The notes under the pieces are model-generated. The model saw only the letters and a program-made list of their open reading frames with translations, ran no database searches and was not told the origin of the DNA. A DNA stretch of 64,000 bases from Bacillota bacterium (lineage in GTDB: Bacteria > Bacillota > Clostridia > Christensenellales > Aristaeellaceae), in contig JAEZQK010000041.1 of the NCBI GenBank assembly GCA_023413135.1, positions 1 through 64,000 on the forward strand, read 5' to 3'. Positions 40,068 to 48,521 of the stretch are shown piece after piece. The position numbers were made by a program, and so were the translations under genes. The number at the start of each line of letters is the position of its first letter. The first letter of the stretch is position 1.

Positions 40068-42248
40068 CTATTCCAAACGCACCTGCATATGATCCGCGTC
40101 GAAGTGCACCTCAATGGTAAATACATCCCCAAAGCATGTGCAGCATGCGGTGCCACCATCGGCAGCGACGCTTCCTTTAGCGTCAGGCGCATAAACAGTG
40201 TACCGGCAGACAAGCCCCGCAAATCCGTTAAGTTCAAGAACCAGGCCGTTTCCGTACCGGTTCGCTGCCTTCACGCTCACAACATCCATGGTCACATGCC
40301 GGTCAGAACCTACCAGGCACGGCTTTTTATCGGTGATGTCGTACAGACCTAGTACCGTGGTATCCCCCAAAGGCAGCGCGGGCAGCAAAATCCGCCCGTC
40401 GGATACGACGCGTCCCGTTTGCGCCCAGAAATCAAAGGCATAGTAGATACGGTCCTCAGGAAGACTCAAAGCCTTCACACAAAGCGATACCTGCATGAGC
40501 GGTGTCACCGCACAGCGCTGCATAACGCACCAGCGACGGCCCGATTGCTCAAAGTGGGTACACCACAAGGAGGCATAAGGCGTTTCTTCCTTTTCATAAT
40601 GGCCGATTTCATAGCTGCCCCGATTCAATTCCACATCCTTGCGGATACTGTAGCAGGCTGGGCTTTCATAGCAGATGGGGCCAGTTTCCGCCGTCCGCAC
40701 GGTGGCGCCGGGCAGCGTCCTGCGTATCAGGTCCAGGCGCTGCTCGTCATAGGATTCAGGCTTGTCGGAGATCATGTACAGCCCGCCGGTGAGTGTCACC
40801 ATGGACAGCATCATCCGCACCCAATTGAGCTCCCCACGGACGCATACATGATCCGGGTCCACGGTGAACAAAATCCGCTGGGCAAAGAACCAGCGCGCCG
40901 TTTCCCTTAGCTGCATGCTGTAAGCATGCCAATTAGCGTTGGCATCGGTGGCCACGCGCATAGCGTCGCACACTCCGATGGATTGGGTCAAAACGCCCCA
41001 GCAGGAAAGATAATAGGCGTCCTCGCCGATCCCTTTGCGGGCCGCCTGCATGTAGGATATCATCCGCTCCTGGGCCTCGTCATCGGTCATAAGCCCCAGG
41101 CGAACAGCTTCCTGCAGGCCGTCAAAGATCAGGTGACGGATGGAGTCCGATTTAAAATAATCGTATCCCGCTTCCCGCAGCGCCTTATAATATGGTGTGA
41201 TTTCATTTTCCAGCATCGTGGGTGTGCAGTCGATCACATACTGTATCCAGTCGCCCAGGATCAATTCGCCGTCCGGTTTGCGCAGCATGTAGGGAAGCGC
41301 TTGGCATGCCTCACGGTTGGTCAGCGTGGCGTTGGTCCAGATACCGGCGCGGAAACCTGCTCCGCGGATGGCTGACACGATCCCCGCATGGCCATCCGGG
41401 AATTTCTCATTTGTTTTAATCCAGCTTTCTCCGATGGGCTTCCCTGCCGCCGGAGGGACCAGCGGGTTTTGATAGCCGTCGTCCAATTGCAGGGTATCCA
41501 GACCGTACTTTTTCAAAGGCATCAGGGTTTGTGCTGCCTTTTGCACATGCTCTTGCGTCACCTTGCCATGATACGCCTCCCAGGAGCACCAGCCGGACAC
41601 GGCCTCCTCCTTGGGCCTTCTCAGCCAGGGTTTATGGTTCTCATATCCCAAATGCATGCTGTAGAACCTGGGCCTTAAAAGAATCACAAGGGGCTTGGCG
41701 TTCAGCTTTACTGTAAAGGTGGCGGAATAGACGGCGCCCTTCTCCCGGATGGCGCCGCCCAGCCAGGAAAAATCATAGCCGTGCCAGGAAACAAAATAAT
41801 CCCATACGAGGGAATAAAGCCCGTTGACACCCTCGATCAGCGGATGGCCCCACTGGCCCAGGATGGCCTGGCCGCTTTGGGCGCGCCCGGGCCGCAGCAC
41901 CGCCATCTCATGGGGGAAGGATACGGTAACATAAAGCTCCGTCTCCCGGTCAGCTGCGATAATAAACTGCTGGATAAAGGGCCGCGACTGAAAATCCCCG
42001 TCTGAGTGAAAGCGCAACGAGGGCTTGCATGCATCCTTATACTGCATGCGGATCACATCAAAACCATTGTAGGTCAACAGAAAAACCATGTCCTCCGGGT
42101 CTCCGGACAGCCTGGCATGGCAGATGGGCGGCACATCCAGTACCGGGTACATACGCTTTTTCAGCATGCTTTGAAGGCTGGGCATCGTCATGGCAGCAGA
42201 TTCCTTTACCGTAGCTGTCGGGGATACCTTGCCGTTTAAGTCGTTCAT
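40068..42248 (-). CDS. GH36-type alpha-galactosidase
   Basis: A 726-residue glycoside hydrolase of clan GH-D, closest to GH36. An N-terminal beta-sandwich (about 30-210) precedes the TIM barrel. VSGWCSWEAYHGKV, LDTLQLDDGYQNP, the nucleophile motif YDYFKSD (Asp368) and VCDAMRVATDAN with the probable acid/base Asp435 are visible. It has no signal peptide, so it would remove alpha-galactosyl residues inside the cell from imported oligosaccharides. AAGGAG precedes the ATG, and the gene follows the permease by 12 bases. Action on alpha-GalNAc or other alpha-hexosides cannot be excluded. Confidence 0.85.
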   Translation of the reverse strand: MNDLNGKVSPTATVKESAAMTMPSLQSMLKKRMYPVLDVPPICHARLSGDPEDMVFLLTYNGFDVIRMQYKDACKPSLRFHSDGDFQSRPFIQQFIIAADRETELYVTVSFPHEMAVLRPGRAQSGQAILGQWGHPLIEGVNGLYSLVWDYFVSWHGYDFSWLGGAIREKGAVYSATFTVKLNAKPLVILLRPRFYSMHLGYENHKPWLRRPKEEAVSGWCSWEAYHGKVTQEHVQKAAQTLMPLKKYGLDTLQLDDGYQNPLVPPAAGKPIGESWIKTNEKFPDGHAGIVSAIRGAGFRAGIWTNATLTNREACQALPYMLRKPDGELILGDWIQYVIDCTPTMLENEITPYYKALREAGYDYFKSDSIRHLIFDGLQEAVRLGLMTDDEAQERMISYMQAARKGIGEDAYYLSCWGVLTQSIGVCDAMRVATDANANWHAYSMQLRETARWFFAQRILFTVDPDHVCVRGELNWVRMMLSMVTLTGGLYMISDKPESYDEQRLDLIRRTLPGATVRTAETGPICYESPACYSIRKDVELNRGSYEIGHYEKEETPYASLWCTHFEQSGRRWCVMQRCAVTPLMQVSLCVKALSLPEDRIYYAFDFWAQTGRVVSDGRILLPALPLGDTTVLGLYDITDKKPCLVGSDRHVTMDVVSVKAANRYGNGLVLELNGFAGLVCRYTVYAPDAKGSVAADGGTACCTCFGDVFTIEVHFDADHMQVRLE

Positions 42249-42260
42249 TCGGTTTGCTCC

Positions 42261-43160
42261 TTAGCCCTTTACGGCTCCCAGTGTGATTCCGCCAACAAAA
42301 TACCGCTGGAAGAAGGGATAGATAAATAGGATGGGGACCACCACGATCACCGTGGTCGCAGCCCGCACAGTTTGAGGCTGAATGGTGCGCATGCTGGCAT
42401 ACAATTGCTGCTGGTTCTTGATTTCCGCCAGCGCCGTGGCCTGATTGAGAAGCCGGTAGAGGATGATTTGCAGGTTATCCCACTCACCGTTCTTGGAATA
42501 CAGGGATACATCGAACCAGCTATTCCACTGGGCCACGCCGATATAGATGGCGATGCAGGCCAGCATGGGCATCGCCAGGGGGACGGCCACCTTGAAAAAG
42601 GTTTTCAGCTCGCCGGCGCCGTCGATCCGGGCCGACTCGAACAGCGAATCGGGGATGCCCTGGATATAGCTGGCGGCCAGCAACATGTAGTAGCAGGAAA
42701 AAAGGTTGGGGATGATGTACACCGAGAAGCTGTTTTGGAAACCCAGCCGCATCATTAAAAGATACGTGGGGATCAGCCCTCCGGTAAAGTACATGGTGAT
42801 GATGAACAATATCCGCATGAACCTGCGGCCCAAAAAGGTGCGGCAGGAGACAATATATCCCAAAAGTGCATTGCACGTAACGCCAAGGGCGGTGCCCACC
42901 ACCACACGCAGTACGGATACCCACGCCCCATGCAGCAGGCTTTTGTTTTTAAATACGTACTCAAAATTGGACAAAGAAAATTTCCGGGGCCAGAAGTAAA
43001 GCTTGCCCAGCACTGCATCGCTGCCGTCATTGAACGCAAAGACAAGCACATTCCAGAAGGGATAGATCATCAGGAACATCAAAAGCGCGATCAGGATTGC
43101 GTTGATAAGGTCAAAGGTCCGACCCGCAGGCGTTTGCTTGATATAAAAGGCTTTTCTCAT
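42261..43160 (-). CDS. sugar ABC permease, LplC type (alpha-galactoside locus)
   Basis: A 299-residue permease of normal LplC/YtcP length with six membrane segments. The EAA loop SLFESARIDGAGELKTFFKV contacts the ATPase. The C-terminus IFYPFFQRYF-like, VGGITLGAVKG, matches the mannan-locus permease. Unlike that protein it has no N-terminal extension. It works with the permease at 43173 and the binding protein at 44218; a shared ATPase encoded elsewhere must energise the system. Confidence 0.93.
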   Translation of the reverse strand: MRKAFYIKQTPAGRTFDLINAILIALLMFLMIYPFWNVLVFAFNDGSDAVLGKLYFWPRKFSLSNFEYVFKNKSLLHGAWVSVLRVVVGTALGVTCNALLGYIVSCRTFLGRRFMRILFIITMYFTGGLIPTYLLMMRLGFQNSFSVYIIPNLFSCYYMLLAASYIQGIPDSLFESARIDGAGELKTFFKVAVPLAMPMLACIAIYIGVAQWNSWFDVSLYSKNGEWDNLQIILYRLLNQATALAEIKNQQQLYASMRTIQPQTVRAATTVIVVVPILFIYPFFQRYFVGGITLGAVKG

Positions 43161-43172
43161 GGTGATCCCTCC

Positions 43173-44117
43173 CTAAAACAGCGCGACGTCGCTTACCTTG
43201 CGGGAGATAAAGTTGGTAACCAATACCAGGGCGAACCCAATGACCGATTTCATAAGGGTGACCGCCGTGGCCATGGAATAGAAGCCCTCCTGTACGCCGT
43301 AGCGGTAGGTGTAGGTGTCCACCACATCCCAATACTTCTGGGTCAGGGGATTGCCGATGATCAGATGCTGGTCAAAGCCCGCGTTGAGAATGCCGCCAAC
43401 ACCCATGATCCACAAAAGCACAATGGTAGGCAGTATGGAGGGCAGCGTGATATGCCGTGCCATTCCCCACCTGCCCAGGCCGTCGATGGCGCCTGCCTGG
43501 TACAACTCCTCATCCACGCCGGACATGGCGCTCAAATAAATAATGGCCGACCAGCCCAGCCCCTTCCAGATGTTGATCAGGGTATAGATGCCCCAATACC
43601 ATTCGCCCTTGTTCAGAATATTGGTGGGTTTTGTGAACAGCCCCAGACTTATCATTAAATCGCTGACCACGCCGTCGGAATTGAGCAGCGCCTTGAACAT
43701 GGTTCCCGCCACCACCCAACTGATGAAATGGGGAAGGTAGCTGGCGGTTTGGATCAGCTTTTTCGTGCGGAGGCGGCCGATTTCATTCAGCGAGAAGGAG
43801 AACAGAATGGGCGTGATAAAGCCTACCGTAATGCCCAGCAGGCTCATGGTCAGGGTGTTTCTAAGCAGTTGTCCGAACACCGGGTTGCTTACAAACTGCG
43901 TGAAGTACTTCAGCCCCACCCAGTCGCATTGCCATATTTCACGGCCGGGGACGTAGTTGACAAACGCCATTGTCAGGCCGTACATGGGATAATAGCAAAA
44001 CAAAAGAACCCAGGCGATGATGGGGATGCATAAAAGCCACATCTCCCGCTGGCTTTTGAAGCTGTGCAGCAGTTGATTGCGCCTGCCGGTCTTCCTTGCC
44101 TGTTTCACAACCAGCAT
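43173..44117 (-). CDS. sugar ABC permease, LplB type (alpha-galactoside locus)
   Basis: A 314-residue permease of normal LplB length. LCIPIIAWVLLFCYYPMYGL opens the membrane domain and the EAA loop is ELYQAGAIDGLGRWGMARHI. The ATG at 44117 is preferred because AAGGAGGG lies upstream; the frame is open for another 40 codons with no ribosome binding site. It is the first permease after the binding-protein gene and has no extracytoplasmic extension, in contrast to the mannan system. Confidence 0.93.
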   Translation of the reverse strand: MLVVKQARKTGRRNQLLHSFKSQREMWLLCIPIIAWVLLFCYYPMYGLTMAFVNYVPGREIWQCDWVGLKYFTQFVSNPVFGQLLRNTLTMSLLGITVGFITPILFSFSLNEIGRLRTKKLIQTASYLPHFISWVVAGTMFKALLNSDGVVSDLMISLGLFTKPTNILNKGEWYWGIYTLINIWKGLGWSAIIYLSAMSGVDEELYQAGAIDGLGRWGMARHITLPSILPTIVLLWIMGVGGILNAGFDQHLIIGNPLTQKYWDVVDTYTYRYGVQEGFYSMATAVTLMKSVIGFALVLVTNFISRKVSDVALF

Positions 44118-44170
44118 GTGCCGTCTCCCTCCTTGCCTTACGAATGTAACCCCAAACCATGCACTCAAAT

Positions 44171-44193
44171 GGGGGAGGGAAACTCCCTCCCCC
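44171..44193 (-). terminator. stem-loop after the alpha-galactoside binding-protein gene
   Basis: GGGGGAGGGA (44171-44180) pairs perfectly with TCCCTCCCCC (44184-44193) around a three-base loop, 25 bases past the stop. No T-run follows. It probably protects the abundant binding-protein message and lowers permease expression, like the stem-loop at 10383-10410. Confidence 0.65.
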
Positions 44194-44217
44194 ATGATTA
44201 AAGATAGGCATCCGCGG

Positions 44218-45864
44218 TTATTTGCCCATGAGCGCAAGGTTGGCCTGGTAGTTTAATTGCCACTCCTTGGTCATCAGTTCCACATTGGCCGCGGTAAGGG
44301 CATCCTGCAGGGCAACCCAGGCGGCTTCAAAGGTGTCGTCGTCCTCCGACATGCAGACCAGGGGGAAGTACTGCTTCCAGGCATCCTTCACGGCAGCTTC
44401 CGCCATGGTGAGCTCTTCGGACTTGCTGCCCATGGCTAAAAGCGCGGTGGCGTCCACAATGGTGTCCTTCATGTTTTCAAACATGATCTGCTTCCACTTG
44501 TTTTCGCTGTACCACATCTGGTTGGGCCAGACGCAGCTTTCACCGTCCGCCCAGCGGCCATAGTAGGCGACCCAGCTTAAGAAACCGGTATTGGCGCCGA
44601 ACACACCTTCCTCGTTGTAGTCCCAGTTCTCGGAAAGAAGCTGCTGCTTGGAAGTTTCGTCAAACTTCCATTCGGTAGGGCTTGTGATATCCCAGATGGA
44701 AATGGTCTTGGCAGGATCCTTGTAGGATGGCACAGGTCCCGGGATGCCCCAGTTGCATAGCGCGGAGCCGGCATCCGTCTGCATGAAGTCGATGAGCTTC
44801 ATCACCGCTTCGGGGTTCTTGCACTTGTCGGTGATGATGGTCCAGGCGGAGCCCAGGTTGTTCTTGCAGGTGACGGTAGCCTTTTCCACGGCGGGGTCTT
44901 TGAACCCGATCTGGATATAGCGCTTGTTCTCTGTCCAGGTGGGGTCGGTAAGGGACCAGATTTCGTGGCCCGCGTTATAGCCGATCCACCATCCGGCCAT
45001 CATGCCCACCACGCGCTCCTGGCTGATCTTGGTGCGCAGGTCATCCCAGGCGTTGGTGAAGGAATCGGGGTCCATGGTGCCGGAACGCCAGAACTTGTTG
45101 ATGAACTGTGCCATGCGCTTGCCTTCATCGGCAAAGGCCCAATAGGTAAGCGTGTCGTCCGCGTTCACCTTCCAGCCCTGCTGCAAGCCGAAATAGCCGC
45201 CCAGATAATATTCCGGGTAACCCTGGTTGTACAGGCCCAGGGAGTAACGGCTTTCGCCCGCCGGTGTGGTGGGGAACTTTTCCAGAATGGCCATGACGGC
45301 GTTATAGTAGTCATCCGGCGTCTCGATCTTTGGGCTGCCGATGGCCAGCCACTCGTCATAGCGCAGGTGGGCGCTGTAATCCGGTAGGTCCATCAGGTTG
45401 CCGAAGGATGTGGGCAGGTAGAAGAATTTTCCGTCCTTGTCGGCGTACATGGGCAGGTAGTCGCCCAGGCGTGCCTTCAGGTTGGGGGAGTTCTCAATGT
45501 ACGAGGTCAGCTCCACGGCACGGCCCTGATCCACAAACTTTTGCCGGGCGGCAGTGGAGAGGTCCTTGATCACGTCGGGATACTCACCGGAGGCCAGCAT
45601 CAGGTTGACCGCCTCTTCCTCATCCCCGTCGGTGGTTTGGTAGTTGAGTTCGATGTTGAAGTTTTTCAGCAGGTAGTCCTTCATGTTTGCGATGCCCTGC
45701 TTCTGTTCTTCCAGCTCGGTCCAATTGTCGCTGGCGATGAAAACGGTGACCTTCAGCGTTTCAGCAGGCACCTCCCAACCGAGCTTGTTTGGTTCAGCCA
45801 GCGCGGCACCCGCCAGGGACAGGAGCATCGCCATAGCCAAGAGCAACCCCAATACCTTTTTCAT
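44218..45864 (-). CDS. extracellular sugar-binding protein (alpha-galactoside locus)
   Basis: A 548-residue LplA-type solute-binding protein. A signal peptide (MKKVLGLLLAMAMLLSLAGA, cleavage near ALA) precedes the mature domain; no cysteine is at the cleavage site, so it is not an evident lipoprotein. LMLASGEYPDVIKDLSTAAR and VMKLIDFMQTDAGSALCNWG are typical family segments. The ATG at 45864 follows GAGGAGG. It is the first gene of the operon and is divergent from the AraC regulator at a distance. Specificity for an alpha-galactosyl oligosaccharide is inferred from the adjacent GH36 and GH110 genes. Confidence 0.92.
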   Translation of the reverse strand: MKKVLGLLLAMAMLLSLAGAALAEPNKLGWEVPAETLKVTVFIASDNWTELEEQKQGIANMKDYLLKNFNIELNYQTTDGDEEEAVNLMLASGEYPDVIKDLSTAARQKFVDQGRAVELTSYIENSPNLKARLGDYLPMYADKDGKFFYLPTSFGNLMDLPDYSAHLRYDEWLAIGSPKIETPDDYYNAVMAILEKFPTTPAGESRYSLGLYNQGYPEYYLGGYFGLQQGWKVNADDTLTYWAFADEGKRMAQFINKFWRSGTMDPDSFTNAWDDLRTKISQERVVGMMAGWWIGYNAGHEIWSLTDPTWTENKRYIQIGFKDPAVEKATVTCKNNLGSAWTIITDKCKNPEAVMKLIDFMQTDAGSALCNWGIPGPVPSYKDPAKTISIWDITSPTEWKFDETSKQQLLSENWDYNEEGVFGANTGFLSWVAYYGRWADGESCVWPNQMWYSENKWKQIMFENMKDTIVDATALLAMGSKSEELTMAEAAVKDAWKQYFPLVCMSEDDDTFEAAWVALQDALTAANVELMTKEWQLNYQANLALMGK

Positions 45865-45983
45865 GTGTCCGCCTCCTCTTTTGAATGCCCGTGCATGCAG
45901 ATGATTGCACAAAATCTATACAACTTGCACACACCCGGCATTCATTGTGACATCATCATAAACAATCAAAACCACCAAAGTAA

Positions 45984-46010
45984 ATGGACGGATGGTAGAG
46001 GAACATGGAC
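45984..46010 (-). promoter_or_regulatory. 21-bp-spaced direct repeats, candidate AraC sites
   Basis: ATGGACGGATGG (from 45984) and ATGGACAAATGT (from 46005) share ATGGAC..ATG and are exactly 21 bp apart, two helical turns, the spacing used by AraC-family activators. They lie about 120 bp upstream of the binding-protein start, where a TATAGA -10 without a good -35 is found near 45916, as expected for an activator-dependent promoter. Confidence 0.55.
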
Positions 46011-46058
46011 AAATGTTAGTTTTTCTTAATTTCAAGGCAAATTGCGCACATACATGCA

Positions 46059-47018
46059 TCAGTAATGTACATCATTTTTGGTTGCTTCCGGGCAGTCCTC
46101 CAAATATTCACCGCTGTCCTCCCAGCCTTCCCGCTGTTCCTGGGCAGCCCGGTAGGCATGGGGAGACACGCCATACCTTAATTTGAACAGCCTGGAATAA
46201 TACAGCGGATCGTTAAAGCCGCTCTCCAGCGCCGACTGCTTCACCGTATAATTGGCCCGCTGCAGCCTTAAAATGCTTTGCTGCAGCCGAAAATCCATCA
46301 AATATTCCTTGATGGACATGCCTGTATGCTCTTTAAACAACGTGGTTAGGTAGCTGCGGTTTAGCCCCATGCGGGAGGCCATCTCATCCACGCTCAGCCG
46401 CTCGCGGAAAGAAGTCTCGATGATGGAGGTTACAATCCGCACGTATTCGTTGCCCAGGGGAGTATATTTTCGTTTGGGACTGTCGAGCCTGTCTTCCACC
46501 AAAGAGGGATGGGAGATCAAATGATGCAGCGCCTGCTGGAGCAGACCGCCAAAATACAGCGCATTGTCGGCCCGCATGCCAAGGTTGATGCCGTTTTGCA
46601 ATAGAACGAACAGCTTCTCCTCCTCCTCAATGGAGCGTACGATCAGTTCCTCCGTAAAGCCGGCAGCCTGCATCAGCTCATTGCTCCAGCCGCCTTCAAA
46701 CCCCAGCCAGTAATACTCCCAGGGGTCCAACTTGTCCGATTCATAATAGGCAATCTGATGGGGGAAAAACGCAAAACATTCCCCCGGCCCCACGTGATAT
46801 TCCATATCGCTGGCCAGCACCCGGCCGGTACCCTTCACCACAAAATGGATCAGGCAATGGTCTCGCACCATGGGTCCATAGCCATAACCCCCGGCGGTTT
46901 GATGCCAGCCGAACTGCACCAGGGAAAGGGGCGCATCGCCGCCCTGGTGGGAAAAGTGAATATAGCATTCGTTTTTCTTCTGGGTAGATTCCGCCACCTG
47001 CAAAAATGGATATGGCAA
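46059..47018 (-). CDS. AraC-family regulator of the alpha-galactoside locus
   Basis: A 319-residue AraC/XylS activator. An N-terminal cupin-type sensor (DHCLIHFVVKGTGRVL, GPGECFAFFPHQIAYYES) is followed by two C-terminal HTH motifs (LSVDEMASRMGLNRSYLTTL and VKQSALESGFNDPLYYSRLF, ending FKLRYGVSPHAYR). The start is TTG at 47018 behind AAAGGGG. It lies between the transport operon and the two hydrolase genes, so it probably activates both sides. The inducer is unknown. Confidence 0.92.
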   Translation of the reverse strand: MPYPFLQVAESTQKKNECYIHFSHQGGDAPLSLVQFGWHQTAGGYGYGPMVRDHCLIHFVVKGTGRVLASDMEYHVGPGECFAFFPHQIAYYESDKLDPWEYYWLGFEGGWSNELMQAAGFTEELIVRSIEEEEKLFVLLQNGINLGMRADNALYFGGLLQQALHHLISHPSLVEDRLDSPKRKYTPLGNEYVRIVTSIIETSFRERLSVDEMASRMGLNRSYLTTLFKEHTGMSIKEYLMDFRLQQSILRLQRANYTVKQSALESGFNDPLYYSRLFKLRYGVSPHAYRAAQEQREGWEDSGEYLEDCPEATKNDVHY

Positions 47019-47228
47019 TTTGATTCCCCTTTCCAGGCCTGATTATTAAAAGCGTAGCATGGGAAAGAAACAGTGTCAATGTACCGTATCCTCAAGCGGG
47101 CCTTGCGCAAGGCATACGGAAGGCTTCCTCTTGCGTTTCTCCCTGTTAGCTTCTATAATGAAGTCGCCAAGAGCAACCCGGCCCTTTTTCCCTGCCTCTT
47201 CGGTGAAAATCACGAAGGGGGTTTTGTT

Positions 47229-48521
47229 ATGCAATCCGGCGTACAATTCCATTCCAGCGATCCTGTGCTCAACACCCGCTTTGACTGGGCCCGCAAGCAG
47301 GCATTGGCATATGTGCACGATCACGCGCCCATCGGACCCGTCTATGAGGCGGCCCTGCCGGGCAGGGAAGCCTTCTGCATGCGGGATGTGGCCCATCACG
47401 CGGCGGGGGCTCACGCCCTTTCCTTGGATGAACACAACTACACCATGCTGCGCCGGTTCGCCCTGGGCATCAGCGAAAGCCGCAGCTACTGTTCCTATTG
47501 GGAAATTACGTTCGACGGCAGGCCCTGCCCGGTGGATTACTTGGACGATACCGATTTTTGGTACAACCTTCCCGCCAATTTCGACGTAATGGATGCATGC
47601 CTGCGCATGTATAACTGGACGGGGGATAGCCGGTACCTTTTCAAGGAAGAATTTCGCCATTTCTACCGCATGTCGGTAGAGGATTATATCCGCCATTGGG
47701 ACCGCGACCATGACGGCGTTATGGAGCGGCAGCAGGGTACCGGCCGGTGTGGAATTGCCTCCTATGACGAAAGCCCGCGGCAAAAGGGCTACAAGGTGGC
47801 AGCCGATTTGCTGGCCGCTGAGTTTCGGGGCCTTTTGACCTATGCCGATATGCTGCATATCGTCGGCGAACACGTCAGGGCAAAGGAATACGAGCAAAAA
47901 GCGCAAAGGCTGCAGGACTGGTTTGAAGATGCCTGGTGGTCGGAAAAGGAGCAGGCCTATGCCGCCGTGTGGTTTGGCGGGGATAAGTTCGGCTTTGAGT
48001 ATATGGGCACCGTGGAAGGCATGCCTTTGTACTTTGGCCTGATCCGCGACCCGAAAAGGCAGCAAAAGCAACTGGACTATATCCTCAAAAATTCCGCCGA
48101 CTGCGTGGAGGAATTCAGCTACCATGCGGAAATCTTCTGGCGCTACGGGCTGAATGGCAAAGCCCGTGAAGCCTTCCTTGCCATGACGAATCCGGATCTG
48201 AAGCGCAGGGAATACCCGGAGATTTCCTACGCCGCCATCGGCGCAATCGTCACCGGCCTGATGGGCATACGCCCCAACGCGGCGGAAGGAGTATTGCATA
48301 CCCGCAGCACATTGAATAGCGGCGAATTCGCCCAGGTGAACCACCTACCCCTGTGGGGCGGTGAAATTTCCCTGCTGCATGAGGGCCGGGAGCGTTCCAC
48401 CCTTTTCAATCAAACGGCAAGGCCTGTTTCCTGGATGCCGGAGGGGGCAAAAGCGCCCATTGCGGTAGCCGCCGGGGAGACGAAAGCCAGCATTGGCAGC
48501 GCACAGGAGGCAAACGGCTGA
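47229..48521 (+). CDS. six-hairpin glycosidase-like protein
   Basis: A 430-residue (alpha/alpha)6-toroid protein, cytoplasmic (no signal peptide). CMRDVAHHAAGAHALSLDEH, YWEITFDGRPCPVDYLDDTD and DHDGVMERQQGTGRCGIASY resemble six-hairpin glycosidases; acidic residues in the last two are candidate catalytic groups. I cannot assign a GH family with confidence. Its stop overlaps the start of the GH110 gene (TGATG), so the two enzymes are made together and likely act on the same imported glycan. The ATG at 47229 follows AAGGGGG; the frame is open another 52 codons upstream. Confidence 0.78.
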   Translation: MQSGVQFHSSDPVLNTRFDWARKQALAYVHDHAPIGPVYEAALPGREAFCMRDVAHHAAGAHALSLDEHNYTMLRRFALGISESRSYCSYWEITFDGRPCPVDYLDDTDFWYNLPANFDVMDACLRMYNWTGDSRYLFKEEFRHFYRMSVEDYIRHWDRDHDGVMERQQGTGRCGIASYDESPRQKGYKVAADLLAAEFRGLLTYADMLHIVGEHVRAKEYEQKAQRLQDWFEDAWWSEKEQAYAAVWFGGDKFGFEYMGTVEGMPLYFGLIRDPKRQQKQLDYILKNSADCVEEFSYHAEIFWRYGLNGKAREAFLAMTNPDLKRREYPEISYAAIGAIVTGLMGIRPNAAEGVLHTRSTLNSGEFAQVNHLPLWGGEISLLHEGRERSTLFNQTARPVSWMPEGAKAPIAVAAGETKASIGSAQEANG

